DNA from: Cupriavidus consociatus
Lineage (GTDB): Bacteria; Pseudomonadota; Gammaproteobacteria; Burkholderiales; Burkholderiaceae
Direction of reading: 5' to 3'
DNA length: 64,000 bases
Assembly (NCBI RefSeq): GCF_017814975.1
Contig: NZ_JAGIQA010000018.1
Location: forward strand, 96,320 to 160,319
Positions 46,311 through 54,111 of this stretch are shown piece by piece. Every line of letters starts with the position of its first letter. Positions within the stretch are counted from its first letter, which is position 1. A model generated the notes under the pieces. It did no database searches. It was not told the origin of the DNA and saw only the letters and a program-made list of their open reading frames with translations. Both the position numbers and the translations under genes were made by a program.

Positions 46311-47198
46311 TCACTTTTCCTTGCCAAACAGGCCTGCCGGCCGAACCATCAGCACGATGACCATGATCACGAAGACCACCGTGGCCGACGCCTCCGGATA
46401 AAACACCTTTGTCAGTCCTTCGACCACGCCCAGCCCCAGCCCGGCGACGATCGCGCCAAGGATGGAACCCATGCCGCCGATCACCACCACCGCGAACACG
46501 ACGATGATCAGGTTCGACCCCATCAGCGGACTTAGTTGCCCCGTCGGTGCTGCCAGCACGCCGGCCAGCCCGGCCAGGCCCACGCCGAAGGCATAGGTCA
46601 GCATCACCATCACCGGCACGTTGATGCCGAAGGCTTGGGTAATGCTTGGGTTCTCGGTGGCGGCGCGCAGGTAGGCGCCGAGGCGGGTCTTCTCGATCGT
46701 GAACCAGGTCACCAGGCACACTGTGAGCGAGGCGCCGATGACCCACGCGCGGTATTTCGGCAGGCTCATGAAGCCGAGGTTGAAGGCGCCGGCCACCTCC
46801 TCGGGAATCGAATAGGGCTGCCCCGAGACGCCGAACTGGAAGCGGAACAGGCCTTCGATAATCAGCGCCAGCCCGAAGGTGAGCAGCAGCCCGTACAGGT
46901 GGTCGAGCTTGTACAGCCACCGCAGCAGGCCGCGTTCGATGGCGATACCCGCTAGCCCGACCAGCGCCGGCGCCGCCAGCAGCGACCACCAGTAGCTGAT
47001 GCCGAGATACTCCAGGGCCGCCCAGGCGACGAATGCGCCCACCATAAACAGCGCGCCGTGGGCAAAGTTGATGATGTTGAGCATGCCGAAGATCACGGCA
47101 AGCCCGAGGCTGAGAATCGCGTAAAACGAGCCGTTCACCAGCCCGAGCACGAGTTGCCCCAACAGCCCCTGTAGCGGGACTCCCAGAATCGTTGTCAT
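46311..47198 (-). CDS. livH: ABC importer permease, LivH type
   Basis: 295 residues, about eight hydrophobic helices. Family blocks: LVLGLVNGSFYAILSLGLAVIFGMLNIINFAHG near the N-terminus and GVVEGLTKVFYPEASATVVFVIMVIVLMVRP near the C-terminus. GGAGGAGACAAC precedes the ATG. With LivM it forms the transmembrane channel of a branched-chain-type importer. It lies between livF and livM, with gaps of 21 and 8 bases. Confidence 0.93.
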   Translation of the reverse strand: MTTILGVPLQGLLGQLVLGLVNGSFYAILSLGLAVIFGMLNIINFAHGALFMVGAFVAWAALEYLGISYWWSLLAAPALVGLAGIAIERGLLRWLYKLDHLYGLLLTFGLALIIEGLFRFQFGVSGQPYSIPEEVAGAFNLGFMSLPKYRAWVIGASLTVCLVTWFTIEKTRLGAYLRAATENPSITQAFGINVPVMVMLTYAFGVGLAGLAGVLAAPTGQLSPLMGSNLIIVVFAVVVIGGMGSILGAIVAGLGLGVVEGLTKVFYPEASATVVFVIMVIVLMVRPAGLFGKEK

Positions 47199-47219
47199 GT
47201 TGTCTCCTCCGCAGCGGTC

Positions 47220-47930
47220 TCAGACACCCAGGAGTTCCTGGAGCAGGTGCTGCTTCTCGTGAATCTCGTGCTGGTGGATCTCCGCGGCGATTTGGCCGTG
47301 CTCCACCACGTACATGCGGTCGGCCAGCGGCGCGGCGAACCGGAAGTTCTGCTCCACCAGCACGATCGTGTAGCCCTTCGCCTTGAGGTCGCGGATGACC
47401 TGGGCGAGCTTCTGCACGATCACCGGCGCCAGTCCCTCGGAGATTTCGTCCAGCAGCAGCAACCGCGCCCCGGTGCGCAGGATGCGCGCCATCGCCAGCA
47501 TCTGTTGCTCGCCGCCCGAGAGCCGCGTGCCCTGGCTATGCCGCCGCTCGTGGAGGTTGGGGAACATCGCGTAGATCTCTTCGAGGCTCATCCCGCCGCC
47601 ACCCACCTGCGGCGGCAGCAGGAGGTTCTCCTCGCAGGAGAGGCTGGAATAAATCGCCCGCTCTTCCGGGCAAAAGCCGACGCCGAGACGCGCGATGCGA
47701 TGGGCCGGCATGCCGATTGCCTCGCGGCCGTCGATCATGACCGAGCCGGCACGCCGCCCCGTCAGGCCCATGATGGCGCGCAGGGTGGTGGTACGGCCTG
47801 CCCCGTTGCGGCCGAGCAGGGTCACGCACTCTCCCTCGTTCACCAGCAAATCGATACCGTGCAGGATGTGCGATTCGCCGTAGAAGGCATGGAGGTCGGT
47901 GACCCGCAGGTATTCCGTCGCCATGATCAA
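47220..47930 (-). CDS. livF: ABC importer ATPase, LivF type, with Lys-to-Arg change in Walker A
   Basis: 236 residues, full length for LivF. The signature RLSGGEQQMLAMARIL and Walker B RLLLLDEISEGLAP are intact. Walker A reads GRNGAGRTTT: the invariant lysine is arginine 46, encoded by CGT at 47793-47795 on the minus strand. In ABC ATPases that lysine contacts the ATP phosphates and its loss normally lowers hydrolysis strongly. The partner LivG keeps GPNGAGKTT. The start overlaps the livG stop (ATGA). Either this subunit is impaired or LivG supplies the working site. Confidence 0.93.
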   Translation of the reverse strand: MIMATEYLRVTDLHAFYGESHILHGIDLLVNEGECVTLLGRNGAGRTTTLRAIMGLTGRRAGSVMIDGREAIGMPAHRIARLGVGFCPEERAIYSSLSCEENLLLPPQVGGGGMSLEEIYAMFPNLHERRHSQGTRLSGGEQQMLAMARILRTGARLLLLDEISEGLAPVIVQKLAQVIRDLKAKGYTIVLVEQNFRFAAPLADRMYVVEHGQIAAEIHQHEIHEKQHLLQELLGV

Positions 47931-48712
47931 TGCCCTCCCGGCGCAGCGAGCGCGGCATCGGCGCTGCCCATATAGGCCTCGATGACCTGCGGGTTGGCGG
48001 AGACTTCCGCGTATGTGCCCTCGGCCAGCACGCTGCCGCGCGCCAGCACCGTGATGGCGTCACAGATGCCGGACACCACTTTCATGTTGTGCTCCACCAT
48101 CAGGATGCTGCGATTGGCCGAGACCTTCTTGATGAGCTGCATGACGCGGTCAACGTCCTCGTGGCCCATGCCCTGCGTGGGCTCGTCGAGCAGCATCAGC
48201 TCGGGGTCGAGGGCCAGCGTGGTGGCGATTTCCAGCGCGCGCTTGCGACCGTACGGCATCTCGGCGGTCGTCATGTCGGCGAAGTCCTCCAGTCCGACGT
48301 CGGCGAGCAATGCCATGGCCCTGTCGTCGAGCGATGCGAGGACTTTCGGCGAGCGCCAGAACTGGAAGGAAATCCCGAGCCTGCGCTGCAGCGGGATACG
48401 TACGTTCTCGAGCACGGTCAGGTGCGGAAACACCGCCGAGATCTGGAAGGAGCGCACCACGCCCCTGCGTGCGATCTGCGCCGGCTTCTCGCCGGTGATC
48501 TCGGCACCGTTGAACCGTATGGTGCCGCGCGTGGGATCCAGGAACTTGGTAAGGAGGTTGAAGCAGGTGGTCTTGCCTGCACCGTTCGGACCAATCAGCG
48601 CGTGGATGTGCCCACGCCTGACCTTGAGACTGACGTCGTTTACGGCGACAAATCCCTTGAATTCTTTCCTCAGTCCGACGGTTTCAAGAATGAGATTGCT
48701 TGCCATGGTCAT
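47927..48712 (-). CDS. livG: ABC importer ATPase, LivG type
   Basis: About 261 residues from the ATG at 48712 (MTMASNLILETVGLRKEF). The open frame reaches 48754 but adds residues without support. Walker A is ALIGPNGAGKTTCFNLLTKFLDPTRG read in part as GPNGAGKTT, with signature EMPYGRKRALEIATTLA and Walker B LMLLDEPTQGMGHEDVDRV. LivG energises import together with LivF. It is the first gene of the minus-strand operon livGFHM-binding protein-aldehyde dehydrogenase. The promoter should lie just upstream, where the dyad at 48766-48780 sits. Confidence 0.92.
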   Translation of the reverse strand: MTMASNLILETVGLRKEFKGFVAVNDVSLKVRRGHIHALIGPNGAGKTTCFNLLTKFLDPTRGTIRFNGAEITGEKPAQIARRGVVRSFQISAVFPHLTVLENVRIPLQRRLGISFQFWRSPKVLASLDDRAMALLADVGLEDFADMTTAEMPYGRKRALEIATTLALDPELMLLDEPTQGMGHEDVDRVMQLIKKVSANRSILMVEHNMKVVSGICDAITVLARGSVLAEGTYAEVSANPQVIEAYMGSADAALAAPGGH

Positions 48713-48765
48713 TTTCGCGCCCGTTGTTGGGTCTTCTGGAGAATATGGCTGCAACTAATACACGT

Positions 48766-48780
48766 CCAATATATTATTGG
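48766..48780. promoter_or_regulatory. LysR-type dyad upstream of livG
   Basis: CCAATATATTATTGG has perfect 6-bp arms with a 3-base centre, the classic size of a LysR box. Its left part with flanking bases (GTCCAATATAT) recurs in the LysR promoter at 41421. It lies 54 bases before the livG start. Confidence 0.55.
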
Positions 48781-49232
48781 TTAGTCATTGACACTTTTTG
48801 TGTATATGTCGGAGGCGCGCAGCCAGCCGGGCGCCACTCGCGAATTGTCCCGGACGTCAGGACACGAAGGGCGTGTCGAAGCGCCACAAAGGCGAGAGAA
48901 GCGATTGCGAACAAGAGTCTGTTGCTTGAGCGGAGCGGACACACTAACGTCCACGCGTCGGTGGAGGCGAATGACGCTTCGTGGCCGAACGCGGTCAACG
49001 GAGGGGAGAGTAGCGATCTCGCGTGCGCAGCACCCTTGTGCAGCGCACGCGGTGAGCTACTTGCCTCTACGACGGCTTACGCGAGGTTGCCGACGAGGCT
49101 TTGCTGATGTATCCGTTATATGAGGGATAGCAACGAGTTGCTTCGGGCCGCGTGGGTTTGGTGCTCAAGGAGCGCCCGGTGTTTGCTTGGCGGCTTTCGG
49201 TATCCTAAGGACGACACGAAGGCACGACTGAT
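48781..49232. other. Gap between the liv operon and the orphan genes
   Basis: No supported gene. Open frames on both strands at 48774-49123 have unnatural composition. Downstream of here the gene content changes to small accessory genes, so this may be an island border; no repeat or tRNA marks it. Confidence 0.4.
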
Positions 49233-49581
49233 ATGACTGGGATCGACATCCCGGAAGATTTTTTCCGCATGAACCATTTCCAGCCGCGCTGGCGGGGGCG
49301 CAGCCCAAGCTTGCCGGTCGCGTGGTCGACGGAAGATTTGTGGTGGGACTCAGCCAGCAGGAGCGCACCGAGCGTTACGGATGTGCCAGGACCTGGTCGT
49401 GCAACTTCTGCACTACTGCGGGAAAAAGACTGTCGAGCATCCGGATTGGAGCGGCGGCGACACATTACTCGCGCTAGTAGAAGAGGGCATTCGCAGCAAG
49501 CAGACAGAGTGGGACCTCGGTGGCACCGAAGTGGACTGGATCGTGACCCGTGTGCGGACGGGCTATTCGAAAGTGGGATGA
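49233..49581 (+). pseudogene. Small accessory gene broken by two frameshifts
   Basis: The ATG at 49233 reads MTGIDIPEDFFRMNHFQPRW, then the coding quality passes to a second frame at about 49298 (QPKLAGRVVDGRFVVGLSQ, QERTERYG) and to a third near 49381 (MCQDLVVQLLHYCGKKTVEH onward to TRVRTGYSKVG). The three pieces join into one sensible protein of about 116 residues. The first break is at the GGGGG run at 49294-49298. Function unknown; the family resembles small proteins of plasmids and islands. Confidence 0.6.
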
Positions 49582-49876
49582 GCGGCCGGTCACTCTGACC
49601 GCAGACACGCCAGCGCTTCTTGTGAACAAACAGTCTCCGGAACGCGCACCCTGCCAAACGGCCGTTACCAATGTGCGCCTAGTTCGACAGGCAGTGCCCA
49701 CGCATGCAGCACTGCGGTTCGCTGTCATATCCTGAAGCATCTACTCGACGCGCCGAAAGGGCCAGCGTGGTAACGGTGGGTAGCCCTCGGGCCTCTTGCG
49801 CAGAAGTGGTGTGGGAGGCGGCAAGGCGGCGGTGTGCGATCGGAACTAACGAGACCTTCTCAGACGGGAGGGCGAC

Positions 49877-50317
49877 ATGGGACCCTGCATGAAATGCGGC
49901 ACGTGGTGTGAGGCGGTAATGTATGAGCTTTCCGCATGTTTCGAAAAGCTCAGCTTCTTTCCGGATACCTTGCCGGTCGCGGATGTCGGTGACTACCTCT
50001 GGATGGAGGAGTTTTGCTCTTGTGACTGTCGTGCCGCGGCGCGTCCCTCGGTACTTGCCAAACACGATATCCCGGTGCGATATCCCGGATCGGGTCCCGT
50101 TGAAACCTGTGCCCGCTGCGGCGCGCCGGTCGACATGACCGCCTGGCACCTCGCCGTGTACCAGATCGACATGCGGATCGTGAGCGACGTTGTGCTGCAG
50201 CCGACGAATGGCACGCTCCTTGCCGTCCTATGTCGACGGTGTTGCCCCGCGGAAGCCGGTGCCGAAGTCGAGCCCGCTGTGGCTGCCCCGAAAGAAGCCT
50301 TCACACAGGATGTATAG
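49877..50317 (+). CDS. Cysteine-rich hypothetical protein, probable zinc-binding
   Basis: 146 residues with paired cysteine knuckles: CMKCGTWC at residues 4-11, CSCDC near 47-51, CARCG near 78-82 and CRRCC near 120-124. The ATG follows GGGAGGGCGAC. The arrangement suggests two metal sites. No family is recognised. It stands between a broken accessory gene and a long gap. Confidence 0.6.
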   Translation: MGPCMKCGTWCEAVMYELSACFEKLSFFPDTLPVADVGDYLWMEEFCSCDCRAAARPSVLAKHDIPVRYPGSGPVETCARCGAPVDMTAWHLAVYQIDMRIVSDVVLQPTNGTLLAVLCRRCCPAEAGAEVEPAVAAPKEAFTQDV

Positions 50318-51137
50318 CAAGTCGCAATCAAGGCGCTCTATTCGATTCGGACGCCTCAGCGCTTCGAGACCGGCAACACACCTTTTTTTGCGCGATATCG
50401 CTTGCCAACGCCGCGATGGCAACCGCCAGTGAGAGCTGACGCGCCGCGCAACCGAAGTCTCGTCATGGTCACCGCGCTCTCCGCCCGGCTGACCTGGCGA
50501 GCACTGGAAGCTCTTGTTTCGTATCCTGGCAGGTGTAACTAACACAGGCGGCTGTCCGGTGTGAAAATTCGCATACTTAGTCAGGCGATTCGATCTTCAG
50601 AATTTGGCTTAGAAGAAGAAAAACCCCTAGTTTTATGGGAAATGTGCAAATACGCTTGAGATTTTTGATGGTTGGTATAGTGTGTAAATGAACACACCTT
50701 CCGCATAGGCCTGTTCGTTAAGTCCTCCGCTCTTGTAGGGTGACGATGATGACGAAACGGCTGACTCTTTACTCCCCCGATTGCACCGAGACGACGCCGA
50801 CGCGCGCCACGAAGCAGACGGCGTAGCGCGGCCGGTGTGTGAAATCCGTCAACCCGAAGGTAAAAGTACCCACCGCAGGAATCGGGTGGCCACCGAGATC
50901 ACGGCTGGTGCGCGGCGTCTTGCCGATCAATGCGGTCGGCGGAGAAATCCGTCGAGGCCGGCATTCGTCGCGCCCCTCCTGAAGAAGTGAAATGCCGATT
51001 TCATAGAGAGCGCTAGGCATCGCCCAGCCTCCAACCGCTTCCAGGAATAGAGGCGGCTCAAGGACGCTGGTCGCCAAGTTGTACGGAGGCAAGAGCGGTG
51101 AGGTCGCCGCGATGCCAGTGTAATGCGGGGGAGTGCT
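50318..51137. other. Long gap with repeats; no supported gene
   Basis: A 26-codon ORF starting MMTKRLTLYSPDCTE lies at 50746-50826 and the following DNA (to 50990) is partly protein-like in another frame, so this may be a decayed small gene. The segment 50540-50700 carries GTGTG/CGCAT-type repeats. A 153-codon minus-strand frame is not convincing. Confidence 0.4.
50544..50580 (+). repeat. Repeat related to the inverted repeat at 52097-52141
   Basis: ACAGGCGGCT (50544-50553) is followed by GTGTGAAAATTCGCATAC. The same two parts, ACAGGCGGCT and GTGTG..CGCAT/AATTCGCACAC, recur in inverted order at 52097-52141. A weaker copy, ATGTGCAAATACGCTT, lies near 50643. Confidence 0.5.
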
Positions 51138-51506
51138 ATGCCGATCTGGTCTACCAAACCTGTAGACGAGGAGCCGAGGATTGTCCTGCGGCGATGGAGG
51201 GTCATCGAGACGGATCAGCAACAGTGCCACCTAGTTGGTCAAAACGTGGCGACCGGCCTGGCGCGTGTTAGCTCCGCCATTGTCGCGATGGATGAATCTT
51301 GCACTTGGGCAACTACCGTCTCGGGGCGGCTTTATTCCTTGGAAGGGTCGCCGGGGCAGTGCTCCGATGCGGATTACGTTTGGGCGTTGTGGGCGAAATT
51401 CAACTCTGTGCATGCCTCTGCCGATGTGACTTCCCGCTTTGTGGCAGCAGAATCGTATCTCCAGCGCTATTCCGATGCGAAGGATTCGGGCCCTCCGTTG
51501 AACTAA
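51138..51506 (+). CDS. Hypothetical protein, 122 residues
   Basis: The ATG at 51138 (MPIWSTKPVDEEPRIVLRRW) follows GGGGGAG. The protein has a beta-rich pattern with a DYVWALWAKFNSVHA helix near the C-terminus and no known motif. Coding composition is good. It is followed by another small accessory gene after 111 bases. Confidence 0.55.
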   Translation: MPIWSTKPVDEEPRIVLRRWRVIETDQQQCHLVGQNVATGLARVSSAIVAMDESCTWATTVSGRLYSLEGSPGQCSDADYVWALWAKFNSVHASADVTSRFVAAESYLQRYSDAKDSGPPLN

Positions 51507-51617
51507 GGGTAAATTCAATCCCGGTTCTCGGCTTCCGCCAGACTAAGGTGGCCGCTGGTGAACGAGACGCTAAGGGACCACAGTTGTTCACCACGTTGTT
51601 TGGCAAGGAGTGAAGAG

Positions 51618-52064
51618 ATGCTGCTTGTTACTGTTGAGCTTCTCCCTGGCGGTGACCGAGCGAGGCGTCGCACATTGGGCACCGCAGAGATATGGAGAAC
51701 GGGTTCCGGCCCGATCGCTGATTACAGCGTCGAAGTAGACGAAAATCTGTTCCCAATGCTGGCCGGAGAGGTACATATGTATCCCCGGTGGTCCGCGCGC
51801 CTATGGGATCTCGTCATTCGTGCCATTGCTGTGACGCTTGTAGGCGCCGAGGAAATGCCCTCCAGGCCAACCCTGCCAAGGGTGCCTGTCCATGAGGACG
51901 GTGGCCTTCGGTATGTTAGGGTCAGCGAGATTCCCGAGCCGTCCCGAACGTATTTCGAGCATAACGTCGCACATTCCACTAAGCCCGTTGTGACCAGCGA
52001 TCCTGAGCCTCTCGGTTGTGCGTATGCATGGGACTGGGAAGACTTCCTAGGCGGAGATCGCTGA
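51618..52064 (+). CDS. Hypothetical protein of a mobile-element accessory family
   Basis: 148 residues from the ATG at 51618, preceded by AAGGAG. The start MLLVTVELLPGGDRARRRTLG is one I know from small conserved proteins on phages, plasmids and islands of Proteobacteria, where TLGTAEIWRTGSG continues the block. No function is established to my knowledge. The tail (EPLGCAYAWDWEDFLGGD) looks unlike those short proteins, so this may be a longer variant or fusion. Confidence 0.6.
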   Translation: MLLVTVELLPGGDRARRRTLGTAEIWRTGSGPIADYSVEVDENLFPMLAGEVHMYPRWSARLWDLVIRAIAVTLVGAEEMPSRPTLPRVPVHEDGGLRYVRVSEIPEPSRTYFEHNVAHSTKPVVTSDPEPLGCAYAWDWEDFLGGDR

Positions 52065-52096
52065 GCGTGAGAAGGCGACGATGAGCGAACCGCATC

Positions 52097-52141
52097 ATGG
52101 TGTGTGAATACGCATAGCCGCCTGTCAAATTCGCACACCAT
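52097..52141. repeat. Imperfect 13-bp inverted repeat around an ACAGGCGGCT-type core
   Basis: ATGGTGTGTGAAT at 52097-52109 pairs with ATTCGCACACCAT at 52129-52141 in 12 of 13 positions. The spacer contains AGCCGCCTGT, the reverse complement of the ACAGGCGGCT at 50544. Such a site could bind a transposase or repressor. Confidence 0.65.
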
Positions 52142-52258
52142 AAGCCAAAAAAGGCTGGAAAGTGATCCTTTAGTTCGTCCTTACGACACACACAGCTTCG
52201 CGTTTTTCACACCAACCGCATTGGTGCTTTGCTTGCTCTCTCGACACTCGGAGATGCC

Positions 52259-52771
52259 ATGAAGCCAATGCGCGTTGCCGACGCTCAATGCTTGGGCGCT
52301 CACGCAGACCCACAGAGCCCGGAGTCCGGGGATTGCCTTATCACGTTCCGCAGGCTTTCCTGGGTGCCTGCTTCCGACGCCCACCTCGTCGTCGTCGTTT
52401 GTAGGCGGGCATTGCCTGAATGCCTCTGCTCTCGAGTGTTCTCACTTCGAAGCGAAGGGCAACTCGCATCCGCGTTAGACCGCGCCATGTCGGTGCGAAT
52501 GCCTTGTCAAGTGATCACGGACGGCCATCTGCCTGAACCCACCCGCCTCTTAGTCTCCTGGGCTAGCAATCGGGGGGTGGAGGTGCTCGAACTCAAGGAC
52601 GCAACGGTTGAGCCGGACGTCTTTCCATGCTTGCTGAGATTGTCCGTCGTCTGGGCTCAAGCACGTCGTCGGGCGCTGGAGCCTGCGGCTGCAAACGAGG
52701 AATTCGAGCGGTGGCGTCTTGCATTCAATAGCGCTCTCAGCAGCGACAGCAGTAGACGCGCCCAACCTTGA
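52259..52771 (+). CDS. Hypothetical protein, 170 residues
   Basis: The ATG at 52259 (MKPMRVADAQCLGAHADP) is preceded by CGGAG. The protein has a hydrophobic strand pattern (AHLVVVVCRR) and a helical C-terminus (WAQARRRALEPAAANEEFERW). No family is recognised. It is the last gene before the Tn7-like module, on the same strand. Confidence 0.5.
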   Translation: MKPMRVADAQCLGAHADPQSPESGDCLITFRRLSWVPASDAHLVVVVCRRALPECLCSRVFSLRSEGQLASALDRAMSVRMPCQVITDGHLPEPTRLLVSWASNRGVEVLELKDATVEPDVFPCLLRLSVVWAQARRRALEPAAANEEFERWRLAFNSALSSDSSRRAQP

Positions 52772-53083
52772 GAGTGTGGAAGTCTTCATTGTCGTCAAAA
52801 AAGCCGATCGCGTCAGCTACGTATCTTTCGCGATTGCAGGAATGAAAAAATAATCAAAATTTTTGTACATGAGGTGGCGGAGAATTTTGCAGTAAAAACA
52901 TCGACATACTCACCTATATGAGAATTGTTCTTGCTTTTTTCAGTTGTTTACGTTGACTAATACTGAATGTCTGAGCTGCCGCCACTCAGCAGGTGCGCGC
53001 CCTAGGAGGCGAAGAGGGTGCCGTGCTGAACATACGGTGCTGACTGGCGTCGTGATGGTTGCACCCGCGCATGGAGGTGACTG
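52772..53083. other. AT-rich gap upstream of tnsA; expected place of a transposon end
   Basis: About 312 bases, strikingly AT-rich at 52835-52970 compared with the surrounding DNA. In Tn7 the tnsA gene starts just inside the right end, so a terminal TGT...ACA and TnsB-binding repeats would be expected here. I cannot identify them by eye. A promoter for the tns operon is likely in the AT-rich part. Confidence 0.4.
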
Positions 53084-53860
53084 ATGTCCAACGAAGATGA
53101 CCGAATTCGGATAGCACGGCCGCAATGCTCATCCGATCTGACCGCGACAGCGTTGGAGCGCTGTGAGGCAATCCTTGTCGCAACCGAGGAGGCATTCAAC
53201 GTCGCACCCATGATCACAGGAGAGCAAAGGGGATGCAGAAAACCAGCGGCGGGCGTCGTCGGCTTCCGAGTCGAGCGCTTTCCAAGTAAAAAGAACGCCC
53301 GGGATGGCGTGAACATCTATTTTTCCTGCGAATCCAGCCTCGAGTCGGCTTTCGCTCTTGAGCTCGAGCGCAATAGGTCGTTTCAAGCCTTCGTTTCGCA
53401 GGCGCTCGCCGTACCCCTGCCAGATGGAACAAAGCAGATCGTCGACTTTATAGCCCTGGATTGGGAAGGGATTCCTCACTACCGCGAAGTGAAGGTGTCA
53501 CCAAGCAAGACCAGTCACCGCGCGATGGAGAAGGTGATGACAGCGCAGCGTGTGATGCGAGGTTGGGGACTCGACTATCAGATCGTCTATGCAGACGAAC
53601 TGCCGTGTGGGCTGCCGCTGAGCAACCTCCGATACCTGTACTCCCAGTACACCTGCGTACCTACCGCGGTGACGCAAGAACTGATTCTTGAACGCCTGCG
53701 GGCTTATCTTCCTTCAACCTATGGAGCGCTACGCCAACAGTTCGGTGAGGAGGTGGCGTTCCTCATGTTCGTCGGCCTGCTCGAGGTCGACCTGTCGAAG
53801 CCAGTCAACTATGAAACCGTCTTGACGCGCTGTGCAACGACAGCGCACGGACATCGGTAG
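53084..53860 (+). CDS. tnsA: TnsA-like transposon endonuclease
   Basis: 258 residues. The restriction-endonuclease-like catalytic set is visible: E87 in SSLESAFALELERN, D121 in KQIVDFIALDW and E135-V-K137 in YREVKVS, the last as ExK instead of the QxK of Tn7 TnsA. A C-terminal helical part (LILERLRAYLPSTYGALRQQF) would contact TnsC or TnsB. TnsA cuts the 5' strands so that the element leaves by cut and paste. GGAGGTG precedes the ATG by seven bases. It is first in the operon; the next ORF starts 20 bases later. Confidence 0.85.
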   Translation: MSNEDDRIRIARPQCSSDLTATALERCEAILVATEEAFNVAPMITGEQRGCRKPAAGVVGFRVERFPSKKNARDGVNIYFSCESSLESAFALELERNRSFQAFVSQALAVPLPDGTKQIVDFIALDWEGIPHYREVKVSPSKTSHRAMEKVMTAQRVMRGWGLDYQIVYADELPCGLPLSNLRYLYSQYTCVPTAVTQELILERLRAYLPSTYGALRQQFGEEVAFLMFVGLLEVDLSKPVNYETVLTRCATTAHGHR

Positions 53861-53880
53861 TGTCAGAAAGGAGAAGTGCA

Positions 53881-54111
53881 ATGAAGAAACATGTCATGAA
53901 GTTCGGGGAATTTCCTACGGCCGGTCCGGTGTCATTGGACTGCTGCATGGGCGATGTGCTTGTAATAGATGACGCCGGTGAATTTTGTAGGCCGGAGGTA
54001 TGCGTGATTACGGATATTTATTCGGGGACCATCGTGGCGCTGACAATCCGCCCACGGCCCGAACCACGGAATGGAGATCATCATGGATGCCCAGATATCG
54101 ACGACGCCTAG
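53881..54111 (+). CDS. Mini-protein resembling an isolated piece of the TnsB catalytic core
   Basis: 76 residues from an ATG with AAGGAG ahead. Residues 19-60 (VSLDCCMGDVLVIDDAGEFC, RPEVCVITDIYSGTIVAL) align by eye with the first three strands of the RNase H-like core of the TnsB encoded just downstream (QYDSVCLDILVVHDDTGEVL, GRPWMTAYLDIYSRCLVG), with small gaps. No DNA-binding domain and no later catalytic residues are present. The 3' end overlaps the tnsB start. It is either a decayed tnsB duplicate or a small regulator that mimics part of TnsB. Good ribosome site and overlap argue that it is translated. Confidence 0.6.
   Translation: MKKHVMKFGEFPTAGPVSLDCCMGDVLVIDDAGEFCRPEVCVITDIYSGTIVALTIRPRPEPRNGDHHGCPDIDDA

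Noticed and set aside
45268..46989. 573-codon minus-strand frame covering livM and part of livH
   Set aside because: Only its C-terminal 344 codons are LivM; the rest is the shadow of livH in another frame, so livM was started at 46302.
50769..51230. 153-codon minus-strand frame among the orphan genes
   Set aside because: It overlaps the start of a better-supported plus-strand gene and has Pro/Leu-rich shadow-type composition.
52772..53083. Transposon right end with TnsB sites upstream of tnsA
   Set aside because: Expected from Tn7 organisation, but I could not find a terminal TGT/ACA with repeated sites, so no end is annotated.
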